Shown in pieces: positions 39,780-52,202 of a stretch of DNA of 64,000 nt. The first letter of the stretch is position 1. Each line of letters starts with the position of its first letter. A model generated the notes under the pieces. It ran no database searches. It was not told the DNA's origin and was given only the letters and a program-made list of their open reading frames with translations. Origin of the DNA: Symbiodinium natans (Eukaryota; Sar; Dinophyceae; Suessiales; Symbiodiniaceae). A program made the position numbers and the translations under genes. The DNA is taken from the NCBI GenBank assembly GCA_905221605.1, contig CAJNDS010000368.1, positions 1 through 64,000 on the forward strand, given 5' to 3'.

Positions 39780-40364
39780 AAGTAGATGTCCTTTCGTTGC
39801 CAAGACTTGCCCACTGGGCCGCTGATGTGGAAAAGGGGCGTCCGCTTCAAAAAAAAAGGTTCGACTGGTTGCGGATTGGAGTTGCTGTTGAATTGGTGGA
39901 TAATATGATGTGGCTGTGGTTCCTATTTGTGCTTGGACTGGATGCTGCTGCACTCCTTTGTTTGGCTGGATGTCGGTCGGAGCGACATCTGCAACATAGG
40001 TTCTGATCATGCTTGCTGGTTCTACACTTTCGTGCCCCGTCGCATCACACTCTTCGCAACAGCTGGTACAACTATCTGCTCCTCTTCACGTGCTGAGAGA
40101 GCCGTTTCACCATTGTAGCTTTGTAGATTCCTCTGGTTGGCTTGGTTTCTTCCCTTGTCTTTTGGATGATGCGTCTGACATTTATGTTTCACATCCTACA
40201 AGCAAAGGCTTGACTCGCTTACTGCGCCGCTAGATGTGGTAGAGAGGCTCGCTGCCAAAAAAATGCCCTGTGCCACGGCTCGATTGCGCGGCAATGCATT
40301 TGCAGCGTTGTCAAACCCTTCATCTTGCTGCGACGGAAGCAAGAAGCAGCCAAGAGCTGCGCAG
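39780..40364. other. No firmly recognised gene
   Basis: Short ORFs only. The 118-aa ORF 39650-40006 runs out of the 167-bp repeat and is probably chance. A frame near 40236-40300 (VVERLAAKKMPCATARLRGN) might be an upstream exon of the formin-like fragment that follows, but this is weak. Confidence 0.4.
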
Positions 40365-40582
40365 GGTTTCGCGATCATACTTCGCATTGGCAACTACATG
40401 AACCACGGAGTCAAGGATGCAAGCGATGCCGCTGGTGGCATGTGCTTTCTTCATTGAGACATTGGCGGCAATAGCAAGCTTCAGACTTGGCAACATGTCT
40501 ATGCTCCAGTTTCTTTGCGTGGCTCTTCGCCGCACGAGACCAAACTTTGTCGATGCGTTGTCCGAGTCTGAAGCATGTCCCG
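40365..40582 (+). CDS. Formin FH2-like exons (partial gene)
   Basis: Exon one (40365-40434) reads GFAIILRIGNYMNHGVKDAS; IGNYMN-x-G is the hallmark of the formin homology 2 domain. A short intron of GT...AG form fits at 40435-40474. Joining then gives DAAASFRLGNMSMLQFLCVA, with RRTRPNFVDALSES after it, corresponding to the FH2 segment of the type GF.L..L...LLH.L....P.f..F..EL. FH2 domains nucleate and processively elongate actin filaments. The rest of the domain is not clearly visible around it. A fragment only, or a gene with long introns; it may be a pseudogene. Confidence 0.45.
40435..40474 (+). other. Proposed 40-nt intron (GT...AG)
   Basis: Removing gtggcatgtg...ggcaatag joins DAA to ASFRLGN in frame and restores an FH2-like order. 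Very short but plausible. Confidence 0.35.
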
Positions 40583-40879
40583 GCGGCGGCCAGGGAGAAA
40601 AGTGTGCATCTGAAGTCATGCATCCACGAATGTCTGAGCGAGGTGGAGTTCGCAGAAAGAGAGGTATCTCACATGCCGGAGAATCATGGCGAGTGTCAGC
40701 AGGTCCCGAACCATGTTTAAAGAAGATAACGCCGGAATGTCTGCGTATTGTCCATTGTTTCTTGTGCAGATGCACCAGACCTGCTGCTAGCAACAGCATA
40801 GGGAGCATAATGAATACAGCACTGGCCTGGCAGCCCCTGACATGTCGAGTACCAGAACACACTCACAGTGTCTTTTCGT

Positions 40880-41110
40880 GTTTCGTCCACCGACCTCCTT
40901 CCAAGCTTTTTGTAAAGACTCAAGTTCGTACGGAGGTGGCTCTGAGTCCTTTGGCTTTTCCTCCGGAGAGCAGAAAAATCCCAGTACTTCCTCGCACTTG
41001 CTGACTGCCTTCGCAAAGGAGTCCTTGAGATCAACAACTTCTGAGGAAAGATCTTTCAGTAGAGCGTCTGTGGCCCCTGAAGAAGGTCGTCCAGATGCGT
41101 GTTGACAGCC
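40880..41110 (-). CDS. FH2 C-terminus-like exon on the opposite strand
   Basis: The minus-strand frame reads SSEVVDLKDSFAKAVSKCEE, then VLGFFCSPE and PYELESLQKAWKEVG, resembling the end of an FH2 domain (helix, fFgE, helix, F...f..A). It faces the plus-strand FH2-like exons 300 bp away, which no single gene can contain. Either this is coincidence or the locus has been rearranged. Confidence 0.3.
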
Positions 41111-41119
41111 TAGCCGCAT

Positions 41120-44100
41120 CCTGCAGAGGTATTCGGTTTTCGGTATGCCTGTTTCAGATTCTACTGAATAGCTCCTTTGACGTTGTCAAAAAAGTTGCAG
41201 CAGGATTATGAGGCGTCGTTATTCTTGGTCGGAAGCGGTATTGCCCCCCCTTTGCAAAGTGACAGTAAGCCAGGAGCGACTTCCGTGTGAAACCACAGCC
41301 GTCAAGCTCTAGCCCAATTTGTACGTTGTTTGTTGGCACAGGTTTGCTTAACGCGACGGACGCTCCAAACTCCCAATGGTATCCACTCAACAGCTAAAGC
41401 CACACGACCCTGAAACTAAGCCTCCAGCTGTCAACCCTACGCCCAAGGCTGACCTTCTCATGGGTTCAGGTTTGCCGAACTCGTTCTGCAGTATTGAGTC
41501 AGGCCAAGAGCTGGGACGTGTTTTCTTCCATGGAGGTTGCAATGCGAACCAACTGGGTTCAGCAAACTGTTTGGTTTAAGGTGCATGGTCAGCACACTTC
41601 GGTGAGCAGTCAAGCTTGGGGGCGTAGATGTCGCGGGAACTTTTGCCGGTCTGCGTGCGCGCGCTCTTAAGTTGCGCGGCTACCTTGCACAAACGCCTTT
41701 GGTGTGATGAAGCTCACAGTAACCGCCCATGTAATGTCCGTTATAAGGCTGCCGATCGGCGTCGCTAACCCCTTATGCAACAACTGTGGGACCGAGCCTG
41801 CTAGACCTGTCCGACATGCTGCAACACCTGCACAGACGTGTGTCTGCCTTGCACGTTGAAACAGCTCCCAATGGGGCTGGAAGCAAGAACTGGGGCTTCC
41901 AAAGTAGGATCCGAAGTTTGCGGAACGAATCGGATCCTGAGAGGTGACACGAGTATTTGCATTCCTTGGTTCAAGTGTGTGCGTCCCAAGTCACTTCTTT
42001 GTTGGCGGCACACAGTCCGTGCCTCGTCCCAAGCCAGGATTGCAACTCATGGGTTGCATAGACGTCGTGTTGGATTTCGTGTCTCTGCGGTTGTGAGAGC
42101 AGCTGGTGGCCTGAGGTGGAGCCCATCAACATGGGTGCCTCAGAAAGTGCACCGCCGGATCATGTCTTTTGACTGAAGCAGGGTATAGCAGGGTTCTGTC
42201 TTCGGATACCTTGCAGGATGCTGGTTCGCAGTAGGAGCGTCTAGTTGAGCGTTTGTGTTGCCTTTGTTTCTTCCGTCTGCAGCGGGCTGTTGCAAATGCT
42301 GTGATTTGAGGGAGCTGTGGACAGAGTCGTCAAGATGGCAACGAAAGATGCAGTGGAGGAGCGGGACATTTCAGCTGTGGACATTTGGTAAGTAAGTGGA
42401 AAGTCTCCGTGACTGCTATGCTTTCAAAGCAAGAGGCAACAATGGACATGCCACGATGCGCCAAGTTTCCACTAGTCGATCTCCTCTGCCCCTGCCAGAA
42501 AGCCACGACCAATCAGCTCTGGGACAAATGGGAGAAGGACGTCGAGGCCAGAGGAGAGCGACTGCCAGAATATGCTTCTTGGCAAGAAGTTCTCCAAGTG
42601 TGATTCGTGGTTCCGTTTTCGCTTCGCCGTTCTCGTGCCCGAGGTTCCCTTGTGGTGGCCTTACACTCGTTTTTGGTACGGGCGCACACGGCCGCCTCGA
42701 TGGGTCGAGCCACTTTTCTGAACGCCAAAATACGTCCATGGCTTCAGCGCACCAGTTAGTTCATGCCGGTTAGAGTCACTAGTGCAAAGCATGCACAGCT
42801 GGAATGGGCAGTTTCCTGTGGCAGTGCCAAAATTGCTCTTGGCAGTTGCTGGGGCCTTGGGGGGGCATGCGCATCCTGCCAAGGGGCGCCACAATCGTCC
42901 ATGAGGATGATTCAGGCTCTCCTGTTAACTTATGCGAATCTGACTCCGATTGCCTTCAGTTGCCGTTTTTTTGTTAGGAGTTCAGGGTTGTGCAGCCATG
43001 TGCAGAATGTCTCAATGCGTGGATGTTGTGTGGGGATGTTTGTGGTTCGAAGCTGTTCTGGCAGGCCAGCTATGGGAGACCCACGTGGATGTCAGGCTCC
43101 AGGAAGGGCGCAAGAGATCCTTGGACAGCAAGTGGTAATTCCCAAGGGATGTCAAGAGGGGCTTCCGAGATATTGGGAGACTGCCAGATTACGAGACCAG
43201 ATGATTGCGTCTTCATGTGCCTACTTTTTGGCTGGCAGTTGCAATCGTATTACTTTGTCCAGAGCTTCTGTTTCGCAATGAAAGTTGCAGGTTTCGTTCA
43301 CAACTGGACACGAAAGAAGGTGAGAACTGTTTGTTGAGTGAGGCAGGATGGTTCTGGATGCCGAAGGCATCGGAATCCTGGGAGACGTTCGCAGCAAAAT
43401 CCCATCGGTAGGGGAACGCTTTCAGCTGGTCCAAGACTTGTGCCGGGAAGATTTGCTCCGTTGTTTCCCTGTGCTTCATGCAGTCCGGTCTCTCTCTTTT
43501 GTGGGCGACAACCATCGACGGAAGCAGTGATATGTGGCACTGCGCTGGCATGACATACTCGGAGGCGTATGTCGTGGTCCACACAGCAGACCGGTTTCAC
43601 AGTTGGCGGCTTTGTTGCCGAGATTTGTCGACTGTTGACGGTTGGACGTGGTTCGTTATGGTTGTTGGTCGTGGATCGGCCTGAATCGGCCTGAATCGCC
43701 TTTCAGCCTTGGTTCAAACGTCTGTTCAGTCACTCTTGGGCCACGCTGTCACAATGACAGCCCGCCCTGTTCATAAAGGCCTTCTCAAGGCCAAGACTGC
43801 ATATGGGGGCTAAGTTGGGGAGAGAAGCGCCTTGCCAGAGCTCTCGCAGCACTTAGGAAAGACACACCTGCGCATCCAACATGGAAGTATTTTCGCAATC
43901 CTTCACGTGTTCTCGCAATTCACAAATTACTCAGAAGTCTGAGATTGAAGGAGCGCGCATTTCCCCCCGAAAAGCAAAGGCCTGATGTTGTCAGGCCTTG
44001 TCACGGCTTCTCTTCGTGCAGTTCTGTTTCCTCTGCGTGACAAAAACCGCGGTCAAAATAGTGCCAAAAAGCGTTCTTACAGGTTGCATGAGTTGGATGG

Positions 44101-45180
44101 CTTCTTGCACTGCCGAACAGCGAATTTCCTGAACCAGGATGTTTGCGGAAGCCTTGCTCAAGCAAGACCTAGTGCAGCGGCCTTGTGCCTGTTTCTTGAT
44201 CCGATGGGCAACCAACTCTGGAAGAACCCTGCATCTCGGCATTGTTTGGCTTTCATATCCCAGGGGTTTTTAGTTTAGCATCCCATCCAACAACTGAGCA
44301 GCGCAGCCGTGCAAGCATCTTGGTCCAGCATCGTATGCTTCCGGGCACAAGGAGTACGAGACGCTTGATGCCGACACTGCGCACCAGCTTGGCACATTTG
44401 TGACAAAGTCCTTCAAGGCAGAAGCGGGCAGCTATCCACGTTTAGGTGACAGGTAGATAGGGTGATTCAACATAGTGTATAACATAGTGTAGGTGCCACA
44501 GGTGCCTCCGCTTGGTAGCTGCAACAACATGCAGGAGTCGCGGGAGCAAGCATCCTGCCTGTCATGTAGCACCAGACCCAAGAGCTACATCAAGAGCCTC
44601 AGCGGCACCATAGCTCCGCAAGCAGACTAATTTATCCGTGCTTGTGTTCGGTCGCCGATTTGTTTCGGCGGCGTGTTCTGTACGTTCTTGACAGGAGCAT
44701 GACAGTGTATGAGCGGGACCCCAGCGACAACAGATACCGGATGACAGTGGATCTGGATCACGATCGAGACTCAAGTCCGCCTGCTTAATTTCAGCCGCTT
44801 GCAATTTGCATCATGTTCTCGACAGTCATGGCATAGGGTCCCGTGACTCATGACACGAAAGAATTGCTTCGAAGTGAAATTTTCTGCTGAATGCGGTGTC
44901 TCGCATCAGAGTAGTGCAGCATCTTGTAGCAGCGTAGGGGAGTTAAGCACCGCAAAGTATGCAACACGATGTGGGCTATATGTTGCACACGATTTGTCAA
45001 AGCTTCGGAAGGCTGTGAAGATTTCGGCTTGTGTTGCCGTAGGGTGCCACGTGACCCTCTCCAATGAGCCCAAGGGTACTACTGCAATCTTGGGCACCCA
45101 TTCCCGAAGAGAGCACTGGTTGCCATGCTTTGCCAAGCTTGGGAAGGGTAATTCTTTGGAATTTCTGCTCACGGCCTCTG
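41120..45180. other. No recognised gene
   Basis: Many ORFs of 60-170 aa on both strands without motifs I recognise. A coding-looking start occurs at 42335 (MATKDAVEERDISAVDIW) and runs into tggtaagtaag, a good splice donor, so a first exon is possible there. Small tandem copies: ggatcggcctgaatc near 43675. Confidence 0.4.
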
Positions 45181-45270
45181 TATAATTTTCGAAGTCTGAT
45201 GAAATTGGCTGATGCTCGGACTCCGACCACTCAAGAGGCAGCTGCCCATGATTGCCAAGTTTTTCCGACT
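45181..45270 (+). other. Weak FH2-like segment
   Basis: NFRSLMKLADARTPTTQEA resembles the FH2 stretch F.L.SL.KL.DT... . It lies in a 223-aa ORF (45064-45735) that is otherwise unremarkable. Could be chance. Confidence 0.2.
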
Positions 45271-47325
45271 GATGCTGTGCAAGTAGAGGGTTCTCGCTTT
45301 CATCTTTTCCATCTGTGCAGCAGAGACCTTAGGCTACAGCCATGTATGGTACAACAGGGAGAGCCAGTGGTGTGGTTGTGTATGGTGCTGAGAGTTCGTC
45401 GCAAGCTCAGTGCAGCAGCATTGCGCTGTGTACGATTTGTTTGTCGTGTCTTGTGCCGTCTAGCCGTCCACGATTGTGACGGAAGGCAACGCCAACGTCC
45501 TTCAAGATTGATGTTGAATGACACTCTGAAGTTGAATGACACTCTGAAGCATTCAAGGATGCATTCAAGCTCTATTGTTGTCCCTGTGCCCTATGCCATC
45601 TGCATTGCTGCTTATGTCTTCTCGCCCACTGGGGGTCGAATCTCAGGCACTTCAGAAGCCGATTCTTGTTGCAGCTCTTCATGCCGTCTAACGAGGCTTT
45701 TCTTTCCCTTGGTGTCCTCACTTCACACAGCGTGAGGCTGAATTCGCTGAGTTCCGCGAACCTGACGTTGTCAGTGCTAGGAGCTCTGCTGACAGGCTGC
45801 AGCATGCTTGGCGAAGTCAGATGTTTGCAGCTAGATGCGGTTGACTACGTAGTCTTGAGTCGAGTGCTCTTCTACACACATCGATGTATGTTCACGTTGG
45901 AAGCACGTCGTGTAGGGCTAACGACTACGCAGTCAGCTTGCTCTGCATTTGAGCGCACCGAGACGTGTTCGCACCCGTAGGGTCAGCTGAATGATGCCTG
46001 TCGCCCTGCGAAGAAACGATTGATGGACGGACGAACTTTGTTTCACGGAGGCTTCTGTGCACTTTGCAACGTGCCACAGAACAACTGCTTCCTGTGAAAT
46101 GCCATCTCGAGTGCTTTCTCAAGCCTGCACAGACACTACACGATCCACCAGTTGCCCCGGCAGTAAACGGCAGTAGACGGCAGTAGACGGCAATACACGG
46201 CAGTAGCCGGCCGCAGTGGAAAGAACAGCTTCGGCAACTTCCCCTTATGGACAAAGTGGCGACCGCAGAGTCCTGCCGCCTTCAATGGGCAAAGGCTGGT
46301 GCCTGCAGGCGTTCGCTTTCTGAGTGCCACGTGGCACTGCTTTGCCAGGCTCGTGGCCACCCGGTTCCCGATGCGACGAGGCGATGCTTGTGTGTGAGAC
46401 GCTCGAGACTTGGTTGTAGTTGAGGATGCTGAGCAGAGCGTCGGCAGGCACAGCCTGGCCGTGTCTCTCGCCGGACACGTCTTAGACCTGGTGGACGTGG
46501 CGCTGTGGGAGGAGAACCCCTTTCCGAAGGCATTATCTCTCCTGGGTTTTCTTGATTTGGCTTTTCCGCCAGGGCCCCGGCTCGGAGGACTTCGTTCCTC
46601 TGGAGCCTCTCGACGCGGTTTGCTTTACTCCAAGACAGTCGCCCTTTTTGGCTGTGTCTGCGCTGTAAGCACTATTGGGCAATGCACGCTGCTCTGGCAG
46701 TCCGTGTGCTTTTCTAGTGATGCCGCGTGATAAGGTGTGCTAAGCCTGTTAGGGTGCCACGTGAGATACGACGCTTGGCCGAGGTTTCTTTTCACGGGGG
46801 CGCCCAGTTGTGTTGACGAGAGCGAAATGGCATCAGCACTGACGGAGAAGTTGGAAGACCGGCTTCAGGATGGGAATGCCCATGGGGTGGGGTCTTCAGG
46901 GGTCTTCACGGGTCTTCACGCACTTCATGAGGGCTCCTTTTCAAGCGGTTCAAATCCAGAGGAGGAGCACAGGGCAGAGTTCCGATCGCAACTGAAGCAG
47001 CGCGCCGCCCTCGGGGAGTAGAGAGGTGAATGGCATTGGTCATAATCTGACGTCGAAAAGCACCAGATATTCTAGATTCTAACATTCTAGATGTCTTTAG
47101 AAAGCCAAGCTCGCCGATGTGGCGCATGTGATAGAGTGTACGGAGCATTGCTGGTGCTTCTCTTGCTTTGAATGCGCATGCCGATGTGCCGAGGCCAGGA
47201 GTCCTCCTTGCGGCGTCGCAAGACTGGTCCTGACGAAGGCGGTGACGATGCGGAGGATCCAACAGTGAACAAAGCCTTACAAAGCAGAAAAGTTTTGAGG
47301 TTCTTGAGGTTAGTCCTAGTTGAGG
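45271..47325. other. No recognised gene; short decamer repeat
   Basis: Short ORFs without recognised domains, including 45666-45980, 46410-46730 and 46737-47021. At 46158-46212 a ~10-bp unit (cggcagtaga) repeats about five times. A 17-bp duplication (ttgaatgacactctgaa) lies near 45512-45548. Confidence 0.5.
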
Positions 47326-47384
47326 TTTGATTGAAGTTGAGGGCAGACGAGACTCGATGAGGTTAGTTGCGGAAGTGAGTTGAT
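47326..47384 (+). repeat. Left flank repeat of the 37-bp satellite
   Basis: ttgattgaagttgagggcag then acgagactcgatgaggttag and ttg.ggaag.gagttg. The same block with a few changes is at 50147-50206 on the other side of the array, in the same orientation. Confidence 0.85.
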
Positions 47385-47402
47385 TCGATGAAGACACTTG
47401 AG

Positions 47403-50120
47403 GATAGCTCGCGCAAAAGCAGCTCTTTGAACTTGACAGAATAGCTCGCACCGAAGCAGCTCTTTGAACTTGACCAAATGGCTCGCGCCAGAGCAGCTCA
47501 TTGAACTTGACCAAACATCGTGCAAAAGCAGCTCTTTGAACTTGACCAAATGGCTCGCGCCAGAGCAGCTCATTGAACTTGACCAAACATCTCGTGCAAA
47601 AGCAGGTCTTTGAACTTGACCAAATGGCTCGCGCCAGAGCAGCTCATTGAACTTGACCAAACATCTCGTGCAAAAGCAGCTCTTTGAACTTGACCAAATG
47701 GCTCGCGCCAGAGCAGCTCATTGAACTTGACCAAACATCTCGTGCAAAAGCAGCTCTTTGAACTTGACCAAATGGCTCGCGCCAGAGCAGCTCATTGAAC
47801 TTGACCAAACATCTCGTGCAAAAGCAGCTCTTTGAACTTGACCAAATGGCTCGCGCCAGAGCAGCTCATTGAACGTGACCAAACATCTCGTGCAAAAGCA
47901 GCTCTTTGAACTTGACCAAATGGCTCGCGCCAGAGCAGCTCTTTGAACTTGACCAAACATCTCGTGCAAAAGCAGCTCTTTGAACTTGACCAAATGGCTC
48001 GCGCCAGAGCAGCTCTTTGAACTTGACCAAACATCTCGTGCAAAAGCAGCTCTTTGAACTTGACCAAATGGCTCGCGCCAGAGCAGCTCTTTGAACTTGA
48101 CCAAACATCTCGTGCAAAAGCAGCTCTTTGAACTTGACCAAATGGCTCGCGCCAGAGCAGCTCTTTGAACTTGACCAAACATCTCGTGCCAAATCAGTTT
48201 TTGAACTTGACCAAATGGCTCGCGCCAGAGCAGCTCTTTGAACTTGACCAAGTAGCTCTTGCCAAAGCAGCTCTTTGAACTTGACCAAATGGCTCGCGCC
48301 AGAGCAGCTCTTTGAACTTGACCAAACATCTCGTGCAAAAGCAGCTCTTTGAACTTGACCAAAAGGCTCGCGCCAGAGCAGCTCTTTGAACTTGACCAAA
48401 CATCTCGTGCAAAAGCAGCTCTTTGAACTTGACGAAATGGCTCGCGCCAAAGCAGCTCTTTGACCAAACATCTCGTGCAAAAGCAGGTCTTTGAACTTGA
48501 CCAAATGGCTCGCGCCAGAGCAGCTCTTTGAACTTGACCAAAATTCTCGTGCAAAAGCAGCTCTTTGAACTTGACCAAATGGCTCGCGCCAGAGCAGCTC
48601 TTTGAACTTGACCAAATGGCTCGCGCCAGAGCAGCTCTTTGACCAAACATCTCGTGCAAAAGCAGGTCTTTGAACTTGACCAAGTAGCTCGTGCCAAAGC
48701 AGCTCTTTGAACTCGACCAAATGAACGTGCAAAAGCAGCTCTTTGAACTTGACCAAATGCTCGCGCCAGAGCAGCTCTTTGAACTTGACCAAACATCTCG
48801 TGCAAAAGCAGCTCTTTGAACTTGACCAAATGGCTCGCGCCAGAGCAGCTCTTGGAACTTGACCAAACATCTCGTGCAAAAGCAGCTCTTTGAACTTGAC
48901 GAAATGGCTCGCGCCAGAGCAGCTCTTTGAACTTGACCAAACATTTCGTGCAAAAGCAGCTCTTTGAACTTGACCAAATGGCTCGCGCCAGAGCAGCTCT
49001 TTGAACTTGACCAAACATCTCGTGCAAAAGCAGCTCTTTGAACTTGACCAAATGGCTCGCGCCAGAGCAGCTCATTGAACTTGACCAAACATCTCGTGCA
49101 AAAGCAGCTCTTTGAACTTGACCAAATGGCTCGCGCCAGAGCAGCTCTTTGAACGTGACCAAACATCTCGTGCAAAAGCAGCTCTTTGAACTTGACCAAA
49201 TGGCTCGCGCCAGAGCAGCTCATTGAACGTGACCAAACATCTCGTGCAAAAGCAGCTCTTTGAACTTGACCAAATGGCTCGCGCCAGAGCAGCTCTTTGA
49301 ACTTGACCAAACATTTCGTGCAAAAGCAGCTCTTTGAACTTGACCAAATGGCTCGCGCCAGAGCAGCTCTTTGAACTTGACCAAACATCTCGCGCCAAAG
49401 CAGCTCTTTGAACTTGACCAAATGGCTCGCGCCAGAGCAGCTCTTTGAACTTGACCAAAAATCTCGTGCAAAAGCAGCTCTTTGAACTTGACCAAATGGT
49501 TCGCGCCAGAGCAGCTCTTTGAACTTGACCAAGTAGCTCGTGCCAAAGCAGCTTTTTGAACTTGACCAAATGGCTCGTGCCAGAGCAGCTCTTTGAACTT
49601 GACCAAATGGCTCGCGCCAGAGCAGCTCTTTGAACTTGACCAAACATCTCGTGCAAAAGCAGCTCTTTGAACTTGACCAAATGGCTCGCGCCAGAGCAGC
49701 TCTTTGAACTTGACCAAACATCTCGTGCAAAAGCAGCTCTTTGAACTTGACGAAATGGCTCGCGCCAACACAGCTCTTTGAACTTGACCAAACAGCTCGT
49801 GCCAAAGCAGCTCTTTGAACTTGACGAAATGGCTCACGCCAGAGCAGCTTTTTGAACTTGACCAAACATTTCGTGCAAAAGCAGCTCTTTGAACTTGACC
49901 AAATGGCTCGCGCCAGAGCAGCTCTTTGAACTTGACCAAAAGTCTCGTGCAAAAGCAGCTCTTTGAACTTGACGAAATGGCTCGCGCCAGAGCAGCTCTT
50001 TGAACTTGACCAAACATCTCGTGCCAAATCAGTTTTTGAACTTGACCAAATGGCTCGTGCCAGAGCAGCTCTTTGAACTTGACCAAATAGTTCGTGCCAA
50101 AGCAGCTCTTTGAACGTGAC
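47403..50120. repeat. 37-bp satellite in 74-bp dimers (~73 units)
   Basis: Two unit types alternate. Type A: aaatggctcgcgccagagca then gctctttgaacttgacc. Type B: aaacatctcgtgcaaaagca then gctctttgaacttgacc. Each is 37 bp, with few point changes and rare shortened units. Because 37 is not a multiple of three, every frame cycles through the same peptides, which explains the 769-aa minus ORF (47718-50027) and its shadows. I do not regard that ORF as a gene, although low stop density across 2.3 kb is noted. Confidence 0.93.
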
Positions 50121-50146
50121 CGGTCTGTTGAGGGTAGTTTAGTTGA

Positions 50147-50206
50147 GGGTTGATTGAAGTTCAGGGCAGACGACGAGACTCGTTGAGGTCAGTTGAGGAA
50201 GCGAGT
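50147..50206 (+). repeat. Right flank repeat of the 37-bp satellite
   Basis: Matches 47326-47384 with a 3-base gain (gacgacgag) and a few substitutions. Confidence 0.85.
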
Positions 50207-52202
50207 TGCGTTACTAAGCAAAGTGTGCAAGTGTTGACAGTTGCACGAAGTCGCAGGAAAAATGGCGAAGCTATTTGCGAAGACCGGTGCCAGAAGTGAA
50301 GCTCAAAGTGCAGAGCGTATCTTGCAAGCAGACACTAAAGGCTGCGCACAAGGCTGGTGCAAGGCCACATGAGGGTGCAAGAAGTTTTTTTGCCAAGGTG
50401 TTTGATGCTGGCACCCGTGTCCGAAAAGTGCTGGGGTGCCGTGTGCTGGTGTCCCCAGAGGCGGGCCTGGATGCGGAGAGGAGCTGTGCATGAAGTTGAG
50501 GAAAGGACGCCATGGCACGCTCTGTCCTCTCTTCTTTCTTTCTTTCTTTGCACCGCTCTCTGTCTCTGTCTCTCTCTCTCTCTCTGCCTGTTCAAGTCAT
50601 TTTTCGAGCAGTCGACAGAGGCAGCTTGTGATCTTGGGAAAATCTGCTTCCGCCACATCTTCGAGACCGAGGAAGAGGACCGTGATGACTAGATCGACTT
50701 GCGATGTGGGAAACATGTGAATGCTTTGCGACTTTGCTGAGGGTCACGTCCTGTGGACCTGCCGGTGTTGTTAAGTGTAGCAACTCTTCAAAGTCTTGCT
50801 TCGAGGAGCAGTTGGCAATATGTAGGATGTATGTGCGGTGTCCGGTGGTTGCTCGGCATGTGCAGGAGAAGGAGAGGTTACGGCAACTCCCGTGGCACCA
50901 GGACGCCGTTTCAGCAAGCGCTTTGGCCTTCTGGCATGTTCTTGGTAGTCCGCTTGAGGATCCTTTTCTGGTGTGCTTCTACAGCTGCTCTTGCGTCATG
51001 GCCTCGACCCGCACCGTTCAACAAATTCTTCAGTTGAGTGGTGACATGCTGCAAGGTGCTTGCAGTGGTGATGCTGCTTTGGCTCGCAATGTTGCTTCCG
51101 GCGATTGTTCGCCAGCTTGAATGATGCTCAGCAGCGATGTCGCGGTCTCTACTTGTTCTTACTTGGATATCAGTATCAACCGTTGCGAAGCTTAAAATGA
51201 CAGAGCCTTATAGGCTATTTGAGCTTGCAGTAGAATCTCAGTAGAATGTATTGGCACAAATTGCTTCGATGAGCGGGCCGATTCGACATGGCGTTTTCTG
51301 GACACACCGGAAAGCTCAGCAAGCACAGAAGCCGCATCAATGTGGCCAAGAGCCCAGAAAGTCCGCCCAAGTTTTCCTTTCGTTATTCGGCGTGCGCGCC
51401 ACAAAGTCGTGGGAGTCGGTGCAGTCGGCTTTGGTTCAATATGGGCCAAGATCGGAAGCCGATTGTGCTTAGTTGTTCTGGAACGTTCTGGACTCCTTCA
51501 CTGGCCACACTCCGAGAAAAGGTCCTCTGTGTGCGTCGCCCTACGTCTTTCTGCGTTTTTCCCGATGGGACCCATCTTGCCATTCCTCCTCTCCGGTGGC
51601 CTTTGATGTGCAAATCCTAGCAAGGAAAACAGCACCCGTGACTATGCAGAGTGGTTGCATCAGGCCTTAAATGCAAACCATCTTGGGGCACCTGCTATCA
51701 AATTCCAGTACTTGCCTTACCGGGTCAGAATTCGTCTTGCAGCCATGTGGAGCAAGCTTCTCGTCATCGGGGCCACTCGGCAGTTGCTGGCAGAATTGCG
51801 CTTGTGGTGTAGGCAGTTTGCAGCTTCAAGCTGGGAGTGGATACGCAGGCTCTTTGCAAGGCTGTGCATGGAGGAGAGTGCCAGAGGCGAGTACTTGGCA
51901 TCCGAGCAGAGGGGGCAAATTCCCCACGCATGCGTAAGCCTTGTGAAAATGTTGCACCAAGTGCATTGAAGTGTCTGGAGTTCAAAGGGTGATGCCAGGG
52001 GCCAGGGACAAGAGCAGTGCAACTCGGGCAACGCTGGCCCGACATTGCTGCAGCGCCTGGGTTGCGTTGCTGAAGTGCAGCTTGCCATGTGATTTGCACC
52101 ATTTCTTGCTGTTCTGGGAGGTATGGGTCTCGCGTCCGCCAGCCAGAGGTTGTGTCGCTCAGATCTCAGCACCATAGCACACCGTACGCCTTCGACGTTG
52201 GC
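50207..52202. other. No recognised gene
   Basis: A start at 50262 gives a 36-aa frame (MAKLFAKTGARSEAQSAERI) that stops. ORFs at 50357-50720, 50704-51120, 51251-51620 and 51655-51969 have no recognised motifs. A (TTTC)n/(CT)n stretch at about 50528-50590 is simple sequence. Confidence 0.45.

Noticed and set aside
47718-50027. 769-aa minus-strand ORF as a repetitive protein
   Set aside because: The 37-bp period makes all frames cycle through the same peptides. The ORF has no flanking non-repeat coding sequence or plausible start.
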